From Methylomonas montana (lineage in GTDB: Bacteria > Pseudomonadota > Gammaproteobacteria > Methylococcales > Methylomonadaceae), in contig NZ_CP129884.1 in the NCBI RefSeq assembly GCF_030490285.1, positions 930,001 to 994,000 of the forward strand: a DNA stretch of 64,000 bases, read 5' to 3'. Position numbers and translations under genes: made by a program. The notes beneath the pieces were generated by a model. It was not told where the DNA came from. It did not search any database and worked only from the letters and a program-made list of their open reading frames with translations. The stretch's first letter is position 1. Each line of letters begins with the position of its first letter. Positions 44,503 to 52,780 of this stretch are shown here, in pieces.

Positions 44503-45405
44503 ATGAATCTTAACCAGCTGGAATTGCTGCGCACTTTGCAGGAAACCGACTTCAATCTGAGCAAGGCCGCGGAGAAAATGCATGTGGTGCAATCGGCGGT
44601 GAGCCGGCAATTACAGCTGTTCGAAGCGGAATTGGGATCGCCGTTGTTCGTGCGGCAAGGCAAGAAGTTAATCGGTTTGACGCCGCTCGGCGAGAAGATC
44701 ATGGAAGAGGTCGATCTGATCAATCAGGCCAAAAAAAATATACAGTTGATCGCCGACGATTTTCTGGATAACAGCAACGGCACTTTGCATATCGCCACTA
44801 CGCACACCCAAGCCAAATATCTGTTGCCGGGGCCAATAGCCAAGTTTCGGCAGAAATATCCCGGTATCAAAATCTATATGGTGCAATCGTCGCCGGATAA
44901 TCTGATCAATCTGCTGCATCGCCATCAGGCTGACATCGCCATCTGCACCGAAAAGCTCGATGAAGACGATACGCTGGTCGTTAAGCCCTGCTATCAATGG
45001 CATCACATCGCCATAGTTCCCGCGGGGCACCCGCTGGCCGAGGGCGAAATCACCTTGCAACGCTTGTCGGCCCAGCCTATCTTGACGTACACACCCGGAT
45101 TTACCGGTCGCACCACGATAGAAAAAGCGTTTCATAATGCTCATTTGCCGTTGGATATTACGCTGGCGGCAGCTGACTCCGATGTGATCAAAACCTATGT
45201 GCGCTTGGGCATGGGCGTGGGGATTATCGCCGGCACCTCTTACGAATCCAACAAGGATAGCGATTTGGTGGCCAGGGATCTGGCCGGTTTGATCCCCAGT
45301 TCCACCACCAAAATCGCTTATCTGAAGCAATTGTATGTGCCGAATTATTGCCGCTATTTCATCGACGAATTGCTAGCGGAAGCTGCCCGGAAAAAGTCCG
45401 TATAG
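44503..45405 (+). CDS. cysB: CysB-type LysR regulator, copy 2
   Basis: The 300-residue protein is close to copy 1 (29312-30208): same HTH (LSKAAEKMHVVQSAVSRQL), same pocket motif TTHTQAKYLLP and same GVGIIAGTSYES. Differences cluster in the effector domain. The ATG at 44503 is chosen by alignment with copy 1 and an AGGA 8 bp upstream. It is divergent from the degenerate EAL gene and lies 1.3 kb beyond the encapsulin operon, which it may control. Confidence 0.92.
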   Translation: MNLNQLELLRTLQETDFNLSKAAEKMHVVQSAVSRQLQLFEAELGSPLFVRQGKKLIGLTPLGEKIMEEVDLINQAKKNIQLIADDFLDNSNGTLHIATTHTQAKYLLPGPIAKFRQKYPGIKIYMVQSSPDNLINLLHRHQADIAICTEKLDEDDTLVVKPCYQWHHIAIVPAGHPLAEGEITLQRLSAQPILTYTPGFTGRTTIEKAFHNAHLPLDITLAAADSDVIKTYVRLGMGVGIIAGTSYESNKDSDLVARDLAGLIPSSTTKIAYLKQLYVPNYCRYFIDELLAEAARKKSV

Positions 45406-45423
45406 TATGGAGCGGGCCGATTA

Positions 45424-45446
45424 GTGCCTCGGCGGTCACGAGGCAC
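45424..45446. other. hairpin after cysB2
   Basis: Inverted repeat GTGCCTCG / CGAGGCAC with a 7-bp loop, 19 bp after the cysB2 stop. No T run follows, so a terminator role is uncertain. Confidence 0.3.
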
Positions 45447-45649
45447 GCAAACGTCGCTTGGTGAATGAATGGGGTGACATAGCCCGGTTTTGCTGTGCTA
45501 TTTAACACAGATTAATAAATTCAGGTTGGTGGGTATCTTTGCTAATTTCTCAGCCTGTTGATTAAACGAACATTTCCGGTTGCGGCTCTAATTTTGCTGG
45601 TAGGTGTCCGGTCGACACGTCGATATGGAAACCATCAAACCAGCACGCT

Positions 45650-46162
45650 ATGTCATTTCAAGCCCACCAATCACTACAAGAGTTATACCTCGACTGTCGC
45701 GGCGAGCTGGAAGCCGTGTTGTTTTCGCGGCTGCGCTGCCGGGAAACGGCGGCGGATATATGTCAGGAAGCTTTTCTGCGCCTGTGCCGGTCCGGCGATC
45801 TTGGCAGTGTCGGCAACCTCAAGGCCTATTTGTTCCGCACCGCGCTGAATCTGCTGCTCGATCATTATCGTCGTCAAACCCGGCGAGAAACCACGACCGT
45901 CGAATGGATAGACGACGCGCCGCTGGAAGCGGAAGACCAGCGTTGTGCGGAAACCGTGGCTTTGGGCGAGCAAGAGTTGGATAGGCTGATCGACAGCTTG
46001 GCGGCCTTGTCGCCGTTGTGTCAGCGTATCTTTTATCTGAATCGTTTCGAAGGCTTGAAACAACGGGAAATCGCCGAAACGCTGAATGTCTCCACCCGTA
46101 CCGTGGAAGAAAACATCAAACGGGCCTTGTTGCATTGCGCCAAGACTCTGAACCAAGCCTAG
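45650..46162 (+). CDS. FecI-type ECF sigma factor
   Basis: The 170-residue protein has sigma region 2 (ADICQEAFLRLCRSG, NLKAYLFRTALNLLLDHYRR) and region 4 (REIAETLNVSTRTVEENIKR). FecI-type sigma factors switch on siderophore receptor genes when the FecR partner reports ligand binding. It is followed by fecR-like and TonB receptor genes in the usual order. Confidence 0.9.
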   Translation: MSFQAHQSLQELYLDCRGELEAVLFSRLRCRETAADICQEAFLRLCRSGDLGSVGNLKAYLFRTALNLLLDHYRRQTRRETTTVEWIDDAPLEAEDQRCAETVALGEQELDRLIDSLAALSPLCQRIFYLNRFEGLKQREIAETLNVSTRTVEENIKRALLHCAKTLNQA

Positions 46163-46233
46163 CGCCGTATGTGGTTTAGGCTGCGGGCCTCGTCTATGAT
46201 ATATCCCTTTCGTTTCTCAATCAGGATTTAGCC

Positions 46234-47226
46234 ATGCCCATCGAACCGACGCCAGACGATGCCGAGCGTTTGCTGGAACAAGCCTGTGGCTGGTTGAGCA
46301 AAATGCATTCCGGCGATTTTTCCATGGCGGAGCAACAGCGATTATTGGCTTGGCGCGCGGCCGATCCGGCCCACGACGAAGCTTGGCAAAAGGCGCAAGC
46401 GCTATGGCAAGGCTTGGAGCGTTTGCGCGGCAGAACCATACCCGGCGCTGAGCCGCTATTGCAGGAGCGCTACCGCAATTCGCAATCCCACGCTGTAGCA
46501 AAGCCGCGTTATCGGCGTCGTTTTTTGCCGTTGGCGGTCGCCTGTAGCGCCGTGTTGGCGGTGACTTTGGCGGTATTGTGTCCGCCGCAGGTATGGCGAG
46601 CCGACTATCTGACCGGCAAGGGCGAGCAGCGTAGCGTGACATTAGCCGACGGCTCGCGGGTTATCCTTAACACTTCGACCGCACTGAGGATCCACTTCGA
46701 TGATAGTGTGCGTCGGGTGGAATTGTTGGCGGGCGAAGCGTTTTTCGAAGTGGCTAAAAATCCGCAACGGCCTTTCGTGGTGAGCGCGGACGGTAGCGAA
46801 GTCCGGGCGATTGGCACCGCTTTCGATGTGCGGCTTCAGTCCGGGCAAGCTCGGGTCGAACTGGTCGAAGGCATCGTCGAAATTCAGGATGCACAGCGCC
46901 AACACCGTGAACGCCTGACTGCCGGACAATCTGTGGCTATCGGCTCCGACAGTATCGCTCTGCAAAGCGTAAACCGGCCGGAAAGCATGGCACTCTGGCG
47001 CGACGGTTACCTGCAATTCGACGGCTTGCCGCTGCATGAAGCCGTCGCCCAAATCAATCAATACCGGCCCGGACGAGTAGTGTTGCTGAATAAGGCGCTG
47101 GCCGACAAGCGGATCAGCGGCCTGTTTCGTTTGGATGCGCTGGATCAAGCCATCGCCAGCCTCAAAGCCGCCGTGCCGGAGTTGCAGACTGTCAGCATCA
47201 CGCCCTATTTGGTGGTGTTGCGTTAA
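46234..47226 (+). CDS. FecR-type anti-sigma factor
   Basis: This 330-residue membrane protein has an N-terminal cytoplasmic part with W residues (WLSKMHSGDFSMAEQQRLLAW, DEAWQKAQALWQGLE). One TM helix (FLPLAVACSAVLAVTLAVL, near residue 98) and a periplasmic FecR domain follow (SVTLADGSRVILNTSTALRI, RVELLAGEAFFEV, STN-like end). It passes the signal from the receptor to the sigma factor. Seventy bases separate it from the sigma gene. Confidence 0.9.
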   Translation: MPIEPTPDDAERLLEQACGWLSKMHSGDFSMAEQQRLLAWRAADPAHDEAWQKAQALWQGLERLRGRTIPGAEPLLQERYRNSQSHAVAKPRYRRRFLPLAVACSAVLAVTLAVLCPPQVWRADYLTGKGEQRSVTLADGSRVILNTSTALRIHFDDSVRRVELLAGEAFFEVAKNPQRPFVVSADGSEVRAIGTAFDVRLQSGQARVELVEGIVEIQDAQRQHRERLTAGQSVAIGSDSIALQSVNRPESMALWRDGYLQFDGLPLHEAVAQINQYRPGRVVLLNKALADKRISGLFRLDALDQAIASLKAAVPELQTVSITPYLVVLR

Positions 47227-47370
47227 CGCCGCCATTTCGATTTTGCATTGCCGATTTCTGGGGATGGGGAAATTCGATTACTAGCTTGATGTGGGTTTTT
47301 AATAAGTTTCCGTCTTAACTAACACCAGCCCAAATGCTGCCGTGTAATCAGATCGAAACCAGGAGAATCC

Positions 47371-49797
47371 ATGTCCAACGCAAAGTATTGCAAACCTTTC
47401 TCAGCCGGCAAGGGCCGGCGCCATATCGCCAAAGCCGCATTGCTGGCGGCGATGATTACTCAAACCGCCCACGGCGAAGCCGTCAATGGCAAACAACATT
47501 TCGACATCCCTGCCCAGTCGCTGAATCAGGCGCTGTTGATGTTCGGCAGGCAAAGCCAGCAACAGCTGATGTACGGCACCGACATTGCCGATAATCTGCG
47601 AAGTCACGGTTTGCAAGGCGATTACACCGCCGGCGAAGCGATCAAAATCTTATTGGGCGATGCGCCGTTACAAGCCGTGACGACCGGCGAAGGGGCCATC
47701 ACCTTGCAGCCGCGGGCGGCGGAACTGCACAACAATCTTGGGCCGCAGACCATGCCGGCGGTACAGGTGGTCGGCAAGGCGGTTTATGATTCAACGGATC
47801 CGTATAACTCGGATTACCGTTTGCCCAACGCCACTACCGGCACCAAGACTGATACACCGATTATGGAAACGCCGTTCTCGGTGCAGGTAGTGACCAAGCA
47901 AGTATTGCAAGACCAACAAGTGACACGTATCGACAAAGCGGTGCAAAACGTTAGCGGGGTGTCTCAGGGCGCAATTGGTCAAGGCTCGATAGATGGATAC
48001 CAAATTCGCGGATTTCAAAACAACATTACCTATCGCGACGGTGTGTTGATTCCGAGCATTATCGGCGGAAGCGCAGCTACTAAGCGCGATACTACCAATC
48101 TTGAACGTATAGAGGTGCTGAAGGGGCCAGGGTCTATTTTGTTTGGGCGGGCCGAACCTGGCGGGATTGTCAATCTAGTTACGAAACAACCGTTGGCAAC
48201 CCCTTACTATGCTCTCCAGCAGCAATTTGGGTCTTATGATTTTTATCGGACTACGTTAGATGCGACAGCACCAATTACTAAGGATGATACGCTCCTTTAT
48301 AGACTTAACATGTCCTATGAAAACGCTGGCTCTTTCCGAGATTTTATCGAAGGGGAACGGGTTTTTGTCGCCCCGGTTCTCAAGTGGAATATTAGCCCGA
48401 GAACCCAAGCAACCTTTGAAGTCGAATATCAACACTTCAACGATAAGCCAGACCCAGGTGTTGCTCCGATGGGTAATCGTCCGGCACCTATACCGATAGA
48501 TCGAGCCTTACATGAGCCATTAAACAACAAAAACGCCGGCGACAGAGTGTTGGCTGGCGTGAATTGGTCTCATGAGTTTAATGATAATTGGAAACTTAGC
48601 CATAAATTTTCCTCTGAGTTTATGGATAAAGAAAGTAAGACATTAAACTTTGGTGCCGCAGAGGTCGATGGTTCAATAACTCGGCGATACAACAACGGTA
48701 GAGCACAGTCACAACGTTACTTTACATCGCTTAATTTGTTAGGGAATATTGAAACCGGCCTTATTAAGCATAAGCTGTTGTTTGGCTACGATTATTTTAC
48801 TATTGACGATCAAGTGACGGACAAATTCGGTGGAACAGCCCCCGCGTTTAATATTTACAATCCGGTTTATCTAACAGCTCAACCAATATTATCGCCAAGG
48901 GACGGAAGCAATTTCTCACAATCCTGGCACGGAATGTATTTTCAAGATCAAATGGAACTTCCATACCATTTTCATGCGTTAGGAGGATTTCGTTATGACA
49001 ACGTCGAAGGTATAAATAACCTTTTGGGCAAGGTCACGGAATCCGTTGACCATATTAGTCCGCGTGGTGGCTTGTTATGGCAGCCGGCAAAATGGCTATC
49101 ACTCTACGGAAGCTATACCGAAAATTTTGGTGGAACCAACAGTTTATTCAATACGGATGGGACAACTTTGCCGCCGGAATCAGCTCAACAATGGGAAACA
49201 GGTTTTAAAACCGAATTTTGGGATGGAAAACTTACAACAACATTATCTTATTTTGAATTAACTAAGCAAAATCTCTGGACTGCAATTCCAAATGACCCTA
49301 ATGGAAATGGTCGTGCAATTGGCGAAGCAAAAAGTAAGGGTATTGAATTTGATGCCACTGGCCAAATCGTGCCAGGTTGGAACGTTATCGCAACCTACGC
49401 TTATACGCCATTTGCAAAAGTCACCAAAGATGTAGGTTATGACGGAAGCTTAGGAAATCAAGGAAATCGACTGTTTTTAGCTCCAACACATTCCGGAAGC
49501 TTTTGGAGTACTTACGAATTTCAAGAAAGCGTGTTACGCGGACTTAAAATTGGAGCTGGGGCACTCGCACAAGGCCAAAAAGAGGGGGACGCTGAAAATA
49601 CTTATCAGTTGCCTGGCTTTGTGACAGCAAATCTAATGGCAAGTTACCAAATGAAAGTGGGGGCAACAAAAGTAACCACGCAATTCAATATTGATAATTT
49701 GCTGGATAAAAACTATTACGCAGGTACTAACAGCGCAAATTTTATCACCATCGGAACACCCCGAACTTTTATGGGATCGGTTCGAGTAGAGTTTTAA
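47371..49797 (+). CDS. TonB-dependent siderophore receptor with N-terminal signalling domain (FecA/FpvA-like)
   Basis: The 808-residue protein has a signal peptide, a secretin/TonB short N-terminal domain (FDIPAQSLNQALLMFGRQS, residues 48-110), a plug domain (ETPFSVQVVTKQVLQDQQV, LERIEVLKGPGSILFGRAEP) and a barrel ending in VEF. The signalling domain contacts FecR. From about nucleotide 47960 the gene turns clearly more AT-rich with different codon endings than the first 600 bp, and this continues into the next gene. The plug C-terminus and barrel may therefore have been replaced by recombination from another genome while the signalling domain was kept. Confidence 0.92.
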   Translation: MSNAKYCKPFSAGKGRRHIAKAALLAAMITQTAHGEAVNGKQHFDIPAQSLNQALLMFGRQSQQQLMYGTDIADNLRSHGLQGDYTAGEAIKILLGDAPLQAVTTGEGAITLQPRAAELHNNLGPQTMPAVQVVGKAVYDSTDPYNSDYRLPNATTGTKTDTPIMETPFSVQVVTKQVLQDQQVTRIDKAVQNVSGVSQGAIGQGSIDGYQIRGFQNNITYRDGVLIPSIIGGSAATKRDTTNLERIEVLKGPGSILFGRAEPGGIVNLVTKQPLATPYYALQQQFGSYDFYRTTLDATAPITKDDTLLYRLNMSYENAGSFRDFIEGERVFVAPVLKWNISPRTQATFEVEYQHFNDKPDPGVAPMGNRPAPIPIDRALHEPLNNKNAGDRVLAGVNWSHEFNDNWKLSHKFSSEFMDKESKTLNFGAAEVDGSITRRYNNGRAQSQRYFTSLNLLGNIETGLIKHKLLFGYDYFTIDDQVTDKFGGTAPAFNIYNPVYLTAQPILSPRDGSNFSQSWHGMYFQDQMELPYHFHALGGFRYDNVEGINNLLGKVTESVDHISPRGGLLWQPAKWLSLYGSYTENFGGTNSLFNTDGTTLPPESAQQWETGFKTEFWDGKLTTTLSYFELTKQNLWTAIPNDPNGNGRAIGEAKSKGIEFDATGQIVPGWNVIATYAYTPFAKVTKDVGYDGSLGNQGNRLFLAPTHSGSFWSTYEFQESVLRGLKIGAGALAQGQKEGDAENTYQLPGFVTANLMASYQMKVGATKVTTQFNIDNLLDKNYYAGTNSANFITIGTPRTFMGSVRVEF

Positions 49798-49870
49798 CCA
49801 ACCAATTGCCAATACAATCATGCCTTAAATAGAAGGGAAATTTTCAGGCTTAATCTGTGAATTTAGTTAA

Positions 49871-51049
49871 ATGGCTGAAATGGAACTGACACGCAAAAAT
49901 CGCCGTAAACTCTGGCTAAAACTACATTTGTATCTTGGCCTAGTTGCGGGGGCGATCTTTGTAATTATTGGCTTAACTGGAAGTTTGTTAGCATTTGAAC
50001 TTCCATTAGACGAGTGGCTCAATTCTAAACTTATGACCGTTTCCATTGAAACCGGGCGAGAAAGTTACCAGCCAATCGATAAGATTGTCGCATCGGGTAT
50101 TGGTACCTTGCCGAGCGTTGGCAAAGCGATAAGCCTTGATTTCCCGCGACGCGACGGACTTGCGTTTGCACTGTGGTTTGAACAGCCATCACCCAATGCA
50201 AGCTATCTGGAAAGGCATCAAATTTTTATCAATCCCTATACGGCAGAAGTAACTGGGCAGCGTCTACTAATCGATTTTGAACGGATATGGCGTGATCCGT
50301 TTAAGGATTTTATTTTGCGCTTGCATTATTCATTGGGTCTGGCGAAAGCAGGGATGAATATCGTGGGTTTTATAGGCTTGGGTCTATTGTTTTCTGTTTT
50401 GACAGGCTTAATTTTGTGGTGGCCCACCCCCGGTAAACTTAAAAACGCACTGACAATCAAGAAAAACGCGAGCGTTGAACGATTAACTTTCGATTTGCAT
50501 AAGACTTTTGGTTTTTATAGCGTAATTGTTCTTCTTTTTTTGATTTTATCGGGTGTGTATTTAATTTTTCCGGAATACGGTCGCGGCTTGATAAGTGTAT
50601 TTTCCCCGGTTTCTCCGGCGTGGCCCAACATTCAGAGTGTTTTGCCAGAGCATAATCAAGTACCAATCAGTTTTTCTCGAGTTTTAGAGGTCACCGACAT
50701 GCGTTACCCTGATGGGGAATATCGGCGAATTGATTTTCCGCAAGATAAGCAAGGTGTGTATCTGGTAAGTAAGCGAGAATTTGACGAACCCAATCAAAAG
50801 CATTCGTTTCGACGCCTTTGGATCGATCAATATAATGGCAAAATTCTGCATGCTCAGGATGGAACAAACCGCAGCGCCGGAGATGCGTTTGTCGAATGGC
50901 TTTACCCTTTACATACCGGTGAGGCATTCGGCTTAACCGGACAGGTAATCATTCTAATAATGGGCTTGGTGCCCTTGTCGCTGTATGTCACTGGTGTAAT
51001 ACGTTGGCTGCAGAAACGCCGCGTCAAGCGCTTGGAGGGAACTCGGTAA
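49871..51049 (+). CDS. PepSY-associated TM-helix membrane protein
   Basis: This 392-residue protein has four TM helices: LYLGLVAGAIFVIIGLTGSL, FIGLGLLFSVLTGLILWW, FYSVIVLLFLILSGVYLIF and VIILIMGLVPLSLYVTGVI. It has conserved His in KLHLYLGL, LRLHYSLGL, DLHKTFGF and PLHTGEAFG. The family is often next to siderophore receptors and is thought to reduce or release iron at the inner membrane. It is AT-rich like the receptor barrel upstream. Its stop codon lies inside the first base pairs of a dispersed repeat (51044 onward). Confidence 0.85.
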   Translation: MAEMELTRKNRRKLWLKLHLYLGLVAGAIFVIIGLTGSLLAFELPLDEWLNSKLMTVSIETGRESYQPIDKIVASGIGTLPSVGKAISLDFPRRDGLAFALWFEQPSPNASYLERHQIFINPYTAEVTGQRLLIDFERIWRDPFKDFILRLHYSLGLAKAGMNIVGFIGLGLLFSVLTGLILWWPTPGKLKNALTIKKNASVERLTFDLHKTFGFYSVIVLLFLILSGVYLIFPEYGRGLISVFSPVSPAWPNIQSVLPEHNQVPISFSRVLEVTDMRYPDGEYRRIDFPQDKQGVYLVSKREFDEPNQKHSFRRLWIDQYNGKILHAQDGTNRSAGDAFVEWLYPLHTGEAFGLTGQVIILIMGLVPLSLYVTGVIRWLQKRRVKRLEGTR

Positions 51050-51439
51050 GTTGGGTTTGCGTAGGTTGGGGTGAGGCACGAACCCCAACATTGATGGCCT
51101 TCAAGTGATCAATGACTTTATTGTGTCGTTGCCAATGAAGTGCTGGTAGTTTTATGGTTGTCGTGTTGGGGTTCCTGTCGTCACCCCAACCTACGCTGTT
51201 GGCGGAAGCTGTGCGGAAAAGCCGGGAAAGAGACGAAAGTCCGGAAACCAAGCCATGGAATTCTGATTACGCATTTTGCATGTCGAGCAGTTTACTAAAC
51301 ACGGTAAGTTGGGCTTGCGTAGGTTGGGGTGAGGCACGAACCCCAACATTGATGGCATTCAAATGACCAATGACTTTTTTGTTGCGTTGCCGATGGTGTG
51401 CTGGTGGTTTTATAGCTGTCGTGTCGGGGTTCCTATCGT
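51044..51439. repeat. two copies of a ~150-bp palindromic repeat
   Basis: Copy 1 (51044-51195) starts CGGTAAGTTGGG and has inverted ends GCGTAGGTTGGGGTGA and TCACCCCAACCTACGC. Copy 2 (51302-51439) is about 85% identical but lacks the right end. A third fragment of the right end lies near 52610-52640. The layout resembles a MITE. The stop codon of the PepSY gene is supplied by the copy 1 start. Confidence 0.65.
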
Positions 51440-51701
51440 ATCGGCAAGCGTTCCCGGCATTGCCCTACCTGCTGCATGACTCACGGGGATATGAGGAATG
51501 CAGATATTGCAGGAGCAAATGTCTGTCCATGCACCCGACCCCAACCCTGTTGATAGCAATCCATGGCGTCCAATTTCGGGACGGTTAGGCTGTGTCGGGC
51601 CTGATTTTCGCTGGGAGACCTGGGCTTCAAGCCTTGTAGCCTGGCGTGAATGGTGTTTTGCGGTTCGCGAAAGCTTCGTTGGCTTGAGCGTAAACCAAAA
51701 C

Positions 51702-51930
51702 GCCTTGCCTGTAAGGTTTTTAGTTTGATTCGCAAGGCTATGGTGGCTCGGTCCCAAGCCTAAAAGCCAGGCGAGGATAGCAAAACACCGCGTGCGCAAG
51801 CTTAATTGCCTTGCGCGCGAGGCTTTGAGCTTAATTCGCAAGGCTATGCAGGTTCACTCGCGAGCCTTAAAGCCTGGCGAGGATAGCGAAAAACTTTGTG
51901 CGCAAGTCTAAATGCCTTGCGGGTAAGGCT
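51702..51930. repeat. 106-bp tandem repeat
   Basis: GCCTTGC-containing units begin at 51702, 51808 and 51914, so the period is exactly 106 bp, with an older degenerate unit before 51702. Each unit contains AAGGCT, ATTCGCAAGGCTATG and AGCCxGGCGAGGATAGC. No gene is supported over the array. Confidence 0.6.
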
Positions 51931-51949
51931 AAAAGCCGAAGCGGAATAC

Positions 51950-52246
51950 CAATGTGCATCGGCGAGTAGATCACGTTGGGTAAATCCCTTGCGCCATGAA
52001 TGACGCGAACTATCTGCACGCCATCGGTTAGGGTTCTGTGAAGGATAAGGTATTTGCCCGATATAAAATACCGTAGCTCTGGTGCAATATCCGGGCGTTA
52101 GCGACCCATCTGCGGATTGTCCGCCAGCATGATGAAACGATGTTCCATGTCATCCAATACTCTATCAGCCGCAGGGGAATTGTCTTGGGCAATGTAGAGC
52201 CATATTTCAATTAAATCCTCTTCGGATTGAGCCGTACGCTACCCAT
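51950..52246 (-). pseudogene. parE-like toxin gene, disrupted
   Basis: From the ATG at 52246 the frame reads MGSVRLNP. A shift of frame then gives EEDLIEIWLYIAQDNSPAAD and RVLDDMEHRFIMLADNPQMG, typical of ParE. A TAA at 52100-52098 interrupts it, after which RPDIAPELRYFISGKYLIL and RVIHGARDLPNV continue in the same frame. So the toxin has one frameshift and one nonsense change and should be inactive. Its 3' end runs towards the tandem repeat. parD lies directly upstream. Confidence 0.7.
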
Positions 52247-52261
52247 GGATAGTTTGCCGAA

Positions 52262-52534
52262 CTATTCAGTGGATGATGCAAGGCGTTTTCTGGCTTCCAT
52301 TTTAATGGCATCCATATCGGTAAATTTTCCAGAGCCACTATCAATACCTGCCTGCCAAAGACTTTTCAGAACTTGAAGTTCACTTTGCTGCAATGACCGA
52401 TTAGTTTTCCAGTCACGCAATGCTTCACGGATGAGTTCGCTGGAACTGGCGTATGCACCACTTTCAACACATTGCCGCACAATAGCAGCCATTTCGGGTG
52501 TTAGAGCGATAGATGTTTTTTCGAGGTTGGTCAT
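52262..52534 (-). CDS. ParD-type antitoxin
   Basis: The 90-residue protein has a ribbon-helix-helix N-terminus (TSIALTPEMAAIVRQCVES, YASSSELIREALRDW) and an acidic C-terminal arm. ParD represses its own operon and neutralises ParE. The cognate toxin gene downstream is broken, so this may be a leftover antitoxin. GAGGTAA lies before the ATG. Confidence 0.82.
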   Translation of the reverse strand: MTNLEKTSIALTPEMAAIVRQCVESGAYASSSELIREALRDWKTNRSLQQSELQVLKSLWQAGIDSGSGKFTDMDAIKMEARKRLASSTE

Positions 52535-52780
52535 GTTTATTACCTCTAGGGATGTTGGTAGTAATGTTTCACACTATCCGCAAATCATTCTTGAGCACCT
52601 TCCGATTTTGGGTTCCGGTCGGCAACCTACGCTCTGTTGGCTAGATCCATACGCTGATTCCTCGCAAGTTTGGATGGTGCGAATAGTCCAAGCCCTTAAT
52701 AGATCGCGTTTTAGCAAATTCCCTTTGGGCTTCTTACGAATTTACTCTGCTACGGATGTTAGACCCTAACCGAATTGCCA

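Noticed and set aside
51370..51841. Open frames on both strands between the PepSY gene and parD
   Set aside because: They run through the palindromic and tandem repeats and have no ribosome-binding site or recognisable product.
51632..51930. CRISPR array
   Set aside because: The repeat period is 106 bp with no constant short repeat and variable spacer; it is a plain tandem repeat.
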